Positions 1 to 7,656 of a stretch of 9,471 bases of DNA are shown piece by piece. The stretch comes from an uncultured Subdoligranulum sp. (GTDB taxonomy: Bacteria; Bacillota_A; Clostridia; Oscillospirales; Ruminococcaceae). The notes under the pieces are model-generated. The model saw nothing but the letters and a program-made list of their open reading frames with translations, was not told the DNA's origin and did not search any database. The stretch is taken from NCBI RefSeq assembly GCF_937890665.1, contig NZ_CALADU010000235.1, positions 1 through 9,471 on the forward strand. Reading direction: 5' to 3'. The position numbers and the translations under genes are program-made. Every line of letters starts with the position of its first letter. Position 1 is the first letter of the stretch.

Positions 1-37
1 CGGGCGCGGGGGTCGCGTTACTTTACGCGGTCAGGGA

Positions 38-3000
38 TCAGTCCTTGCCGTGGCGGCGCTTGCGCACCACCAGCAGCACCACGAGGGCCGCGGCCGCCGC
101 TGCCGCTGCTGCGGTCAGCGCGCCGACAGGCATATCGTCGCTGGTCTGGGGAACCGTCGCCGCCGTGGGCGCCGCCGGAGCGGGCGCTTCGTTGGTGACG
201 TTCACCGTCGTGGTCTGATCGTTGGTGTTATTGGTATTGCTATTGTTGTTGTCGTTGGAGGAGTTGTCCCCGCCGCCGGTGGACGTCGTGGTATCCCACA
301 CGAGCACGAAGGGCGAGAAGTTGTCCGTCTTAAAGGTCAGGCCGGTGTCAGTCTTTTCAACGATGGTCATTTCTTTCGGATTCAGAGAATCCGCTGCCGC
401 CGTATTGACTGCATCGCGGTCCATGCCCTCATAGTGGAACAGCTTGAAGGTGGTGCTCTTGTCGGTTCCAGCAGGGTACGGCCAGTAGACCGTCACGGTT
501 TCGCCTTCATCCGGGGTCAGCCAGGCGTTGCCGTTGTCGGCATCCACCAGGTCCAGATACTGGGCATCCGTACCGGAAGATGCAAAGCCGGCTTTCTTCT
601 GCGCAGTCTGCACCAGACCCGCTTCCTCTTCCAACGGTTCGAGTTCGTCTGCCAGCAGGTGGACGTTTTTCACGTCTACGCTGACACCGGAAGCCCCGTC
701 GGCCTCATTGATGTTGAAGTCCTGATCATTCTGCACTTCGACAAGGAACTGATCCTGCTTGGTCTCATCTTTCAGTGCCTCAGCAATGCTCGACACAGCA
801 TCCGTGACTACCGCTTCGTCCGTGTGGCGGATCGTCAAAGTAGCCGCTTCATCCGATTCGTCCTTATCAAAGCCACAATGATAGGTTCTAACCGTTGTCA
901 AATCGTCTTTAGACGTCGGGATATTGATCACAAAATCAATAGTCTCTACTTTAACGTCGCCAAGGTAGATCGTCATTGTGTAGTTTGCGGCCAGTGCGTC
1001 GTCCGCCGTGAAAGTATCATTGGTGACACGTTTACCGTTCTCATCCCTGAACTCCACACGGATCGGCGCGTTATCGCCTTCGCCGTTGATTTTGTAAATG
1101 TAACGTTCACGACCGTCTTCAAGCGCGGTGGAAACATCCGTGCCATACTTATCCAAAGTCCAAGTATGGGCTACACCAGCGCCATCTTTTGCTTCGATCG
1201 TGATATACTGCGACAGATCAACGACCTTGTTGGGATCAGATTCACCAATAGCATAAGTCAACTCTGCGTTGATTTCATCCGGCAGGGTAAGATAGAAGCC
1301 CGGTTCCGGCAAAGACGTGCTCTGATCGGCTTCGCCATCCAAACCGACTGCGCCATCGAAGCCGCTTTCGCCACCCATATAGGTGGTAATATCAGCGATC
1401 TGCATCGTGATCTTGTCGTTTTCAACGGTACGGCTGTCCGTATCGGTCGGCGGAGTAGGATCGTTGGGATCAATTTCCTGCGGCAGTCCAGCACCGGAAA
1501 CCGTTGCCACGTTTTTCAGCACGTTATCCTTTACTGCATCCACAACGCCATCCTGCTGAACGACGGTGTAAGTGTAGGTGTAGGTCGTGGTCTGACCGAC
1601 AGGCAGATTCATTTCGGTCTTGCTATACCAGCTGCCTTCGCCCGCGGTGCCATCCCAGGTAAGGGAAGTGCTCTGCGGCTGTTCGCCCATGCCGTTGAAC
1701 TCATCGGTAAGGGTCAGGCCCGTCAAATCGACGTTGCCGGTATTCTCGACTTTGATCTCGTAGGTAACAACATCGCCGACTTTCAGGGAAACCGCATTGT
1801 TGTTCTCGTCATAGGGCGCGACGTCTTCCCCATTGCGGACGATCTTCGTCACGGTCTTGGTGACCTGCGCATCGGGGATTCCGACCACGTTCTTGTTCTC
1901 GTACACGATTTCCGGAACGTCGCCCTCACTGTCCGTGAGTTTTGCGGTGTTGGTCAGCGTAGCACCCTTATCCGCTTCTGCAACGGTGTAGGTGTAAGTG
2001 TAAGTCGTGGTCTGGCCAACGGGCAGCGGACCAACAGCGATATTGCTCTCCCATTCGCCCGCTGTGCCATTCCAGGTAAGGGAAGTGCTCTGCGGCTGTT
2101 CGCCCATACCATTGAAAGTATCGGTGATAGTCAGGCCATTCAGCGTGACGTTGCCGGTATTCTTGAGGGTGATCGTATAGGTGAGTTCATCACCAGCCTG
2201 CAGAATCGTATCATTGCTGATTTGGTCAGCAGGGATGGTTTCGTCACCACGGACGATCTGGGTCAGAGCCTTTTCGAAGTACACAGTATGCAGCTCAACG
2301 AGGTTCTGGTTCTTATACACGATTTGCTCAACGCCATCTTCCTCGCTGCCGTTGATCGTCGCGGTATTGATCAGCGTATTGCCCTCGTCCATCACGTCTA
2401 CAGTATAGGTGTAGGTCGTGGTCTGACCAACGGGCAGGGAGTTAACGGCAACATGGCCTGTCCATTCACCCGCCTTACCATCCCAGGTAATAGAGCCGCC
2501 CTGCGGCTTGTCGCCCAAACCATTGAAGGTATCGGTGATCTCCAAATCGTTCAGTGCAACGTTGCCGTTGTTGGTAACAGTGATCGTGTAGGTGATCTCA
2601 TCGCCAGACTTCAGCATGGTATCGTCGTCGATGCGGTCAAGGTTCAGCGGTTCGCCATCGCGGACGATCTGCGTCAAAGCCTTTTCAAACAGGTATGCAG
2701 GGGCTTTCGGGACCGGGTTTTCGGTCTTGCCGCCGCCGAGCGTTTCGTTACCACGCAGGAGCTGCGCGGTGTTCGTCAGCGTCTTGCCGACATCTTCGAG
2801 CTGAACGGTGTAGGTATAGTTATAAGTGAAAACCTGACCAACGCCCATGCTTTCGATCTTGGCCGTAGCAGTCCGATTACCGGCCTCGCCTTCCCAGGTG
2901 AAAGAGCCCGTCGGTTCGTCGCCCATACCGTTGAAGGTATCGATAATGTCCAGGTCCGTCAGTGTATAGTTGCCGTTGTTGGTGACAGTGATCGTATAGG

Positions 3001-6000
3001 TGAGCGTATCGCCGACTTCCAACGCGGTATTGCTGTCGATATCAGTGATCGTTTCATCGCCGCGTTCGATCTGCGTCAGCTTCTTGTCGAAAACCACCAC
3101 GGTGCCCGCAGGCTCGACCGGGGTTTCCGTTTCGCCTTCGCTGCCGCCTTCCGGCAGGCCACCACCGTTGACGACGGCGGTGTTCTTGATGCTGCCCGGC
3201 TGGTTATCACTGCCCAGGTCAGCTTCGGCAACAGTATAGGTGTAGGTGAAAGTGAAGATCTGGCCCACATCCATACTTGCGATCTCAGCCGTGCCGTTCC
3301 ATCCCTCTTTATCTTTCGTCCAGGTAATGGATTCGCCGGTCGGCTGTTCGCCCTTGCCGTTAAGGTTATCGGTGACGGTCAGGTTTTCCAGCGCGATGTT
3401 GCCATCGTTGGTGACAGTGATCGTGTAGGTGATCGCATCGCCAACTTTGAGGGGATTGTCGTTACTGACTTCGACCGTTTTGCCGTCACGCATGACCGTA
3501 TAGGTCTTGTCTACGGTGACGCTGGGATCTGCGACCACGTTTTCGTTGACTACAGAACCGGCGTACTCTTCGCCTCTCCGAAGCGTCGCTTCATTCTTCA
3601 GCGTAGCGCCCTTGTCCGTATCCACGACGGTGTAGGTATATTTGTAGGTCTTAGTATCGCCTGCGGTCAGGCTGACACCGTCAACCGTGCCCGTCCAGGC
3701 GCCTGCCTTGCCGGTCCAGGTAATAGAATCGCCCTGCGGCTGGTCGCCCGTACCGTTGAAGGTATCGCTGATGGTCAGGTCATTCACCGTAACATTGCCG
3801 GTGTTCTTGACGGTAATCGTGTAGGTGAGCACATCACCAGCCTGCAGCATGGTATCATTGCTGATATCCGCAGCACTGATAGTCTGGTTGCCGCGCTTGA
3901 TCTGCGTCAGCTTCTTGTCAAAGGCCACCGCATCGCTCTCGTCCTCGACCGGGAGAGTCGGCGGATCGTCATCCTTCCCATCCGCATCGCCGGATACAAC
4001 AGCCGTATTCGTGATGGTGTTGCCCAGGTCGGCTTCAATTACAGTATACGTGTAAGTGACCGTCCAATCCTTGCCCACGGCAAGATCGGAAATCGTCCAC
4101 TTATATTTCGTACCCGCATCGGGGTCCATCGTGAAGTTTTCAAGTTCGCCCGCACCTGTGAAGGTATCGGTAACGATCAGTTTTTTCAGTGTAACGTTGC
4201 CGGTGTTCTCGACGGTGATCTGGTAGGTGATCTTATCACCGACCTGGAGGTTTTCGCCATCCGGGACCTGCTCATCGCCGCGCATAGCCGTATAGGTCTT
4301 GTCTACGGTAACGCGGGGTTCTGCCTTTTCGACCGGGTACTGCGGCGTATCCTTGTCCTCGTCCTTCACGCCATTTTCATCGACCACAGAAACCGTGTTC
4401 GTGATGGTTTTGCCCATATCGGCTTCGGTTACGGTGTAGTTATAGGTAGTGTAAGAAGAACTACCCGCTTCAAATTTTCCGAACTTGAAGCTACCAAGCC
4501 AACCGCCATCCTCTTTCGGCTCCCAGTTGAGCGCAAATTGATTATTCTTCCCATTTTCGGGTTGAGCGCTGCCGTTGAAAGTATCGGTAACCGTCAGGTC
4601 GGTCAGTGTGGTGTTGCCTTTGTTGGAGACAGTGACTTTGTAGGTGATCACGTCGCCAACCTTCAGCTTGTTATCTTCGCCAACATTATTTGTGATGTCA
4701 GTATCGCCGCGCATGATCTGCGTGACTTCTTTCTCGACATCCACAACGGGGTCCGGGTTCTCGACGGCGGGCGTTTCTTCGGTGTCCTTACCATTTACAC
4801 CATCTTCGCCGGTCACAGCAGCCGTGTTTTTGATGGTGTTGCCCATATCGGCTTCGTCTACGGTGTAGGTGTAGGTATAAACGACAGATTCACCCTTTTC
4901 AAGGGCAACATCTTCGACCGTCCAGACCTTATTATTCCATGCACCAACGGATTCACCATTACCGTCTTTAATAACGACCGAGGACGGCGTGCCCGCACCC
5001 TCAAATTTATCGGTAACGGTCAGGCCGTTCAGCGCGACGTTGCCGGTGTTGGTGACGGTGATTTCGTAAGTGATTACGTCATTCACCTTGAGGGTGCCAT
5101 CGGGGATTGTCTCAACCGTATAGGTTTCGTTCCCACGCTGAATGCTGGTGATTTCCTTCGTCAGTTCAACAGATTTGTGTTGAGCAGTGCCGAAGAATTT
5201 GATGGTGTTATCCTCTACAGTGTAGGTATCCTTATCACTCAGAATAGCAGAAAGCGCCAGGGAGCCGCTAATGATTTTGCCAGCGACTTCACCGTTTTTC
5301 CACTTGGGATACCATGCATTCAAGTCGTCAGTTGCCTTTAGAGTAATGGTATCGTTGATGGGATCCATTTTCCAAACAACAGTGGAAGCGTCCTGCATTC
5401 CTTCGCTGTCGGGATCATCTTCGCTGGGCAATCCGCCATTTTCCGGCAGATCAGCGGTATTATCCACCGTATAAGTGGTTTCATCTGTTTCAGACAGTTC
5501 GCCGTCCACATAGTATTCAACACTGTACGGGGTGGCAAGATAAATGTTTACAATGCTGCCGCCCTGCACGTTGTCTACTTTGGTTGTGTCTTTTTCAGTA
5601 GTAACGCCCTTGCTACCGCTTTCGCCGTAGACAAGGTCAGCCTGCACCGCCTGCAGAACGTAGCTATTATTTACAGTGAACTGCAAGTCGGCACAGTTAT
5701 ATGTCAGATAATCATAGGTGCACTGATAGCTGCCTTCCGGCGTCACATTCACAGCGGGGTTATCAGTTGTGCTCGCCAGCGACAAATCGATATATTGATC
5801 GTTGCGCGTAACCTTCACAGGGTCGCCGTCCAGATAGACATTAACGGTGACGGGGGCACCCGGCTGTACTACAGGCCCCTTCACCTCTTCCCACTGCGCG
5901 GTCAGTTTAGCATGGGCATACAAATCAATTTTGCCGTCAGGCTGAACCGTTGTTGGCTCCTGATTTGTTTCGTCCTCCATGTCGAAGGCATCATCCACAT

Positions 6001-7222
6001 CGTCAATATCGTCCGAATAATATTGCAGTTTCCAGCCGACAAACTCATAGGTTTTATTGCCGACTCGAACCATATTTTTAGTCGGTGCCAGAACTTCATA
6101 GTTCTCAGGGTTGTCTTCAAAACTGAAAGCAACATCGGTCTTATTCCGATTGTTAATAATCCCGCCATTGTCATTAGAAACAATAGCGCCGTCCAGCATA
6201 GCGGCGGTCACCTGTTCGCCGCCTGCTTCGCCTGCATCATATACCACATAGGCCGGGTCAGGGCATTCTGCCAGCTCAATGAATACATGATATGGGAAAC
6301 GTTCCACCGACGTGCCAGCAAGGTCGTCATGGTCGTAAAAATGATTGCTCTCATCCGCAACCAAAATAATGGAAGCATCGCCCGGTTCAGTAGAAGTGCC
6401 ATAACCATCACCGTCGGCCAAGACCGTACAGCCGTAGCCGCCCAGATAGTCGCAAGCGACTACTGCATACTTCACATAATAGCCCTTCTCGGGCACAATT
6501 TTAATAAACCTTTCGTTCCTGGCAACCCACTGCCTACCTTCCCACGCACGTTCGTGCGGGGCAATCATTTCGTACGGTCCATTTTCTTGGTCAGACACAT
6601 AAACGCTCACATGGTCGGGGTTATTGACATCATCATGGTAAACCCGCTCAAGTTCATAGCCACCATTATGCTTCCGTGTAATGTTTGCTACGTTCCAAAC
6701 ATAGTATCCTTTATCCCAGTCTTCGCCCCAGTCAGGAAAATGATCTTCCCACCAATCATCATCCCAGTCGTGCCATCCCCCATACGTCTCCACGTCGGAG
6801 TTCGCGCTGCTTTCGGGCGCAGTTGCGTCCGACTGCGGCTGCTCGCTGGGCGCAGCTTCTTCAGCAGGCTGCTCCGTGGGCTGCGCAGTGGGTTCCGCAG
6901 AAGGTTCCACGGTGGACTCCGCGTCGGAAGCCGCACTTTCGGCAGGCACAGCAGTGCCCTCCGGGGTGGGCGTGGGCTGCGCGGTGGGCACGGCGGTGCC
7001 CTCCGGCGCCTGCGTGGGTTCCACGGTAGGCTCCGGGCTTACAGTCGGCTCGGCACTGGCGGCCGGGTCGGGCGACGGGGTCGGCGTCGCGTTTTCCACC
7101 GACGCCGTGGGGGTCGGTGTGGGTCCCTCTGCGAAAGCAGCGGTGGGCATCATGCTGGCTAAAAGCGCAACAGAGCAAACCATCGCAGCCACACGTTGGA
7201 GCCGCTTCTTCCAGAATCGCAT
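38..7222 (-). CDS. Giant wall-anchored repeat adhesin (surface protein)
   Basis: A 2394-residue secreted surface protein, probably an adhesin displayed on a long stalk. Residues 1-31 form a signal peptide (basic MRFWKKR start, hydrophobic core, cleavage after AFA). Residues 33-147 are Pro/Thr/Glu/Ser-rich. Residues 150-170 are a Trp/Asp-rich patch. Residues 173-684 are the non-repeated N-terminal part, including a segment resembling InlB B-repeats (YEFVGW near 392, AQWEE near 442). Residues 685-1936 hold nine DUF11/DUF7507-like beta-sandwich repeats. Residues 1937-2310 form a C-terminal region of a type seen in other Clostridia surface proteins (YMGGESG, PEPGFYLTLP, ending FSPFVLVWD). A Ser/Asn/Thr linker follows, then the sorting signal VPQTSDD, an Ala/Val membrane helix and an RKRRHGKD tail. 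The start has a strong ribosome binding site and leads directly into the signal peptide. No promoter is obvious immediately upstream, so expression probably depends on the invertible segment at 7345-7637. The ligand cannot be inferred. Confidence 0.93.
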   Translation of the reverse strand: MRFWKKRLQRVAAMVCSVALLASMMPTAAFAEGPTPTPTASVENATPTPSPDPAASAEPTVSPEPTVEPTQAPEGTAVPTAQPTPTPEGTAVPAESAASDAESTVEPSAEPTAQPTEQPAEEAAPSEQPQSDATAPESSANSDVETYGGWHDWDDDWWEDHFPDWGEDWDKGYYVWNVANITRKHNGGYELERVYHDDVNNPDHVSVYVSDQENGPYEMIAPHERAWEGRQWVARNERFIKIVPEKGYYVKYAVVACDYLGGYGCTVLADGDGYGTSTEPGDASIILVADESNHFYDHDDLAGTSVERFPYHVFIELAECPDPAYVVYDAGEAGGEQVTAAMLDGAIVSNDNGGIINNRNKTDVAFSFEDNPENYEVLAPTKNMVRVGNKTYEFVGWKLQYYSDDIDDVDDAFDMEDETNQEPTTVQPDGKIDLYAHAKLTAQWEEVKGPVVQPGAPVTVNVYLDGDPVKVTRNDQYIDLSLASTTDNPAVNVTPEGSYQCTYDYLTYNCADLQFTVNNSYVLQAVQADLVYGESGSKGVTTEKDTTKVDNVQGGSIVNIYLATPYSVEYYVDGELSETDETTYTVDNTADLPENGGLPSEDDPDSEGMQDASTVVWKMDPINDTITLKATDDLNAWYPKWKNGEVAGKIISGSLALSAILSDKDTYTVEDNTIKFFGTAQHKSVELTKEITSIQRGNETYTVETIPDGTLKVNDVITYEITVTNTGNVALNGLTVTDKFEGAGTPSSVVIKDGNGESVGAWNNKVWTVEDVALEKGESVVYTYTYTVDEADMGNTIKNTAAVTGEDGVNGKDTEETPAVENPDPVVDVEKEVTQIMRGDTDITNNVGEDNKLKVGDVITYKVTVSNKGNTTLTDLTVTDTFNGSAQPENGKNNQFALNWEPKEDGGWLGSFKFGKFEAGSSSYTTYNYTVTEADMGKTITNTVSVVDENGVKDEDKDTPQYPVEKAEPRVTVDKTYTAMRGDEQVPDGENLQVGDKITYQITVENTGNVTLKKLIVTDTFTGAGELENFTMDPDAGTKYKWTISDLAVGKDWTVTYTYTVIEADLGNTITNTAVVSGDADGKDDDPPTLPVEDESDAVAFDKKLTQIKRGNQTISAADISNDTMLQAGDVLTYTITVKNTGNVTVNDLTISDTFNGTGDQPQGDSITWTGKAGAWTGTVDGVSLTAGDTKTYKYTYTVVDTDKGATLKNEATLRRGEEYAGSVVNENVVADPSVTVDKTYTVMRDGKTVEVSNDNPLKVGDAITYTITVTNDGNIALENLTVTDNLNGKGEQPTGESITWTKDKEGWNGTAEIASMDVGQIFTFTYTYTVAEADLGSDNQPGSIKNTAVVNGGGLPEGGSEGETETPVEPAGTVVVFDKKLTQIERGDETITDIDSNTALEVGDTLTYTITVTNNGNYTLTDLDIIDTFNGMGDEPTGSFTWEGEAGNRTATAKIESMGVGQVFTYNYTYTVQLEDVGKTLTNTAQLLRGNETLGGGKTENPVPKAPAYLFEKALTQIVRDGEPLNLDRIDDDTMLKSGDEITYTITVTNNGNVALNDLEITDTFNGLGDKPQGGSITWDGKAGEWTGHVAVNSLPVGQTTTYTYTVDVMDEGNTLINTATINGSEEDGVEQIVYKNQNLVELHTVYFEKALTQIVRGDETIPADQISNDTILQAGDELTYTITLKNTGNVTLNGLTITDTFNGMGEQPQSTSLTWNGTAGEWESNIAVGPLPVGQTTTYTYTYTVAEADKGATLTNTAKLTDSEGDVPEIVYENKNVVGIPDAQVTKTVTKIVRNGEDVAPYDENNNAVSLKVGDVVTYEIKVENTGNVDLTGLTLTDEFNGMGEQPQSTSLTWDGTAGEGSWYSKTEMNLPVGQTTTYTYTYTVVQQDGVVDAVKDNVLKNVATVSGAGLPQEIDPNDPTPPTDTDSRTVENDKITMQIADITTYMGGESGFDGAVGLDGEADQSTSLPEPGFYLTLPDEINAELTYAIGESDPNKVVDLSQYITIEAKDGAGVAHTWTLDKYGTDVSTALEDGRERYIYKINGEGDNAPIRVEFRDENGKRVTNDTFTADDALAANYTMTIYLGDVKVETIDFVINIPTSKDDLTTVRTYHCGFDKDESDEAATLTIRHTDEAVVTDAVSSIAEALKDETKQDQFLVEVQNDQDFNINEADGASGVSVDVKNVHLLADELEPLEEEAGLVQTAQKKAGFASSGTDAQYLDLVDADNGNAWLTPDEGETVTVYWPYPAGTDKSTTFKLFHYEGMDRDAVNTAAADSLNPKEMTIVEKTDTGLTFKTDNFSPFVLVWDTTTSTGGGDNSSNDNNNSNTNNTNDQTTTVNVTNEAPAPAAPTAATVPQTSDDMPVGALTAAAAAAAAALVVLLVVRKRRHGKD
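41..154 (-). other. Sortase-type cell-wall sorting signal (VPQTSDD)
   Basis: Residues 2357-2394 of the surface protein have the classic three-part order: a PQTS-containing motif, a hydrophobic stretch with nine consecutive alanines followed by VVLLVV, and a positively charged tail. The motif is VPQTSDD instead of LPXTG, a variant common in gut Clostridia surface proteins, so the cognate sortase is expected to have matching specificity. No sortase gene is in the window. Confidence 0.88.
1415..5170 (-). repeat. Nine tandem DUF11/DUF7507-like adhesin repeats
   Basis: Nine in-frame repeats of 128-153 residues begin at residues 685, 825, 969, 1097, 1233, 1374, 1509, 1646 and 1784 and end near 1936. 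Each has the order: K-containing first strand (for example FDKKLTQI or VDKTYT), an RG/RDG turn, LKVGDxxTYTITVxNTGN, LTVTDTFNG, a W-containing strand, TYTYTVxEAD, and a closing TNTA-like strand. The first-strand Lys, the Asp of the TDTF segment and the Asn of the last strand are present in all nine. The array probably forms a rod that extends the N-terminal region away from the wall. The last copies are very similar at DNA level, which suggests recent duplication or gene conversion. Confidence 0.9.
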
Positions 7223-7232
7223 GGTATAAAAT

Positions 7233-7240
7233 TCCTCCTT
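7233..7240 (-). promoter_or_regulatory. Ribosome binding site of the surface-protein gene
   Basis: The minus strand reads AAGGAGGA, a near-perfect Shine-Dalgarno sequence, about 10 nt before the ATG at 7222. It fixes the start codon. Translation initiation looks strong, so control is more likely transcriptional. Confidence 0.85.
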
Positions 7241-7336
7241 ACCATTTCTATCGCCGCAGGCAGCCCGGCAAGCAGACAGTCTGTACGGTCACAGGAACAG
7301 GCGCAGGGGCGCGCCATTCAAAAACAAACTTTCCTT

Positions 7337-7362
7337 TGCAACGGAAGCATAGTTTTGTTGCA
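7337..7362 (+). repeat. Left inverted repeat / recombinase crossover site
   Basis: The 18-bp repeat aagcatagttttgttgca (7345-7362) is the exact reverse complement of 7620-7637. Around the 6-bp core gcatag (7347-7352) lie two 10-bp arms, 7337-7346 and 7353-7362, which are inverted copies of each other at 8 of 10 positions. This arm-core-arm form is typical of tyrosine-recombinase sites such as dif. Confidence 0.8.
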
Positions 7363-7369
7363 CAACGCT

Positions 7370-7386
7370 TTGAACACCGTGTTCAA
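7370..7386. repeat. 17-bp palindrome, possible protein-binding site
   Basis: ttgaacac-c-gtgttcaa is a perfect dyad with 8-bp arms and a 1-bp centre, starting 7 bp inside the left inverted repeat. It has no T-tract, so it is not a terminator. Size and symmetry fit a dimeric DNA-binding protein such as a repressor or an accessory factor for recombination. No candidate protein is identified. Confidence 0.4.
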
Positions 7387-7427
7387 GGATTTGCTGCATC
7401 GCAGTTTTCTTACATGAAAAACGGGAC

Positions 7428-7489
7428 AAAAAAACAGCGCACGGAAGCAGTCGGGCAGACAAAAGCGTCTGCCCGGCCGTTTTCGTGCG
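7428..7489 (-). terminator. Intrinsic terminator inside the invertible segment
   Basis: On the minus strand a long hairpin (7438-7489; inner stem cgggcagac/gtctgcccg at 7452-7460 and 7467-7475, outer stem of 6 bp at 7438-7443 and 7484-7489) is followed after 3 nt by seven T (7428-7434). The middle of the stem has several mismatches. In the orientation shown it should end the recombinase transcript before it reaches the surface-protein gene. After inversion it would face away and lie upstream of the promoter. Confidence 0.62.
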
Positions 7490-7527
7490 TCCTCTTTGTG
7501 TAAACTGTCAAATCGACGGAAACACGC

Positions 7528-7556
7528 TTGATTTACCGGGGGTGTTGTGTTATCAT
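7528..7556 (+). promoter_or_regulatory. Sigma-70-type promoter inside the invertible segment
   Basis: The -35 box is TTGATT (7528-7533), followed by a 17-bp spacer and a -10 box TATCAT (7551-7556) preceded by TGT, an extended -10. The -35 matches consensus at 4 of 6 positions and the -10 at 5 of 6. Transcription should start near 7563 and run rightwards, away from the surface-protein gene and antisense to the 3' end of the recombinase gene. No plus-strand gene follows it, which makes sense only if the promoter is used in the other orientation or drives an antisense RNA. Confidence 0.72.
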
Positions 7557-7619
7557 AGCTACATGGCTTTCCATATGCTTCGGTATAGTTTTAGTTGTCT
7601 GGATGCCTTCGGCCCTATT

Positions 7620-7645
7620 TGCAACAAAACTATGCTTTTGTAGTT
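7620..7645 (-). repeat. Right inverted repeat / recombinase crossover site
   Basis: This is the partner of the left repeat: 7620-7637 is its perfect reverse complement. The core ctatgc (7630-7635) is identical to the left core when read on the minus strand, as strand exchange by tyrosine recombinases normally needs. The arms 7620-7629 and 7636-7645 match each other inversely at 7 of 10 positions. Opposite orientation of the two sites predicts inversion, not excision. Confidence 0.8.
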
Positions 7646-7656
7646 TTCGCGCCGAC

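Larger units (their letters stand above)
7345..7637. other. Putative invertible promoter segment (phase switch)
   Basis: An 18-bp perfect inverted repeat (7345-7362 and 7620-7637) bounds 257 bp of internal sequence lying between a tyrosine recombinase gene and a large surface-protein gene. The segment holds one outward-pointing promoter (7528-7556, plus strand), a minus-sense terminator hairpin (7428-7489) and a small palindrome (7370-7386). It has no credible gene. Inversion between the repeats maps position x to 14982-x. The -10 would move to about 7426-7431 on the minus strand, giving transcription into the surface-protein gene with a leader near 196 nt. The orientation shown should therefore be OFF. 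The repeats and promoter are seen directly; inversion is inferred from their arrangement and from known invertible promoters next to recombinase genes. Confidence 0.8.

Noticed and set aside
1..37. Terminator after the adhesin stop codon
   Set aside because: A 5-bp stem (cgcgt/acgcg on the minus strand) is present but no T-tract is visible before the window ends.
50..5341. A 1763-codon open frame on the plus strand opposite the adhesin gene
   Set aside because: It has no signal peptide or family motif, and its internal near-repeats mirror the adhesin repeats. It is a shadow of codon bias in the minus-strand gene. The same holds for the open frame at 5795-7162.
7346..7374. Weak minus-strand promoter TTCAAA-17-TATGCT overlapping the left inverted repeat
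   Set aside because: Both boxes match consensus at only 4 of 6 positions and the -10 lies in the crossover site. It might give basal adhesin expression but cannot be supported.
7507..7512. Perfect minus-strand TTGACA -35 box facing the adhesin
   Set aside because: No -10 box is found 16-18 bp downstream on the minus strand; the sequence there is GC-rich hairpin.
7563..7643. A short plus-strand frame (MAFHMLRYSF...) downstream of the segment promoter
   Set aside because: No Shine-Dalgarno sequence precedes the ATG and it runs through the right inverted repeat. Chance is the simpler explanation.
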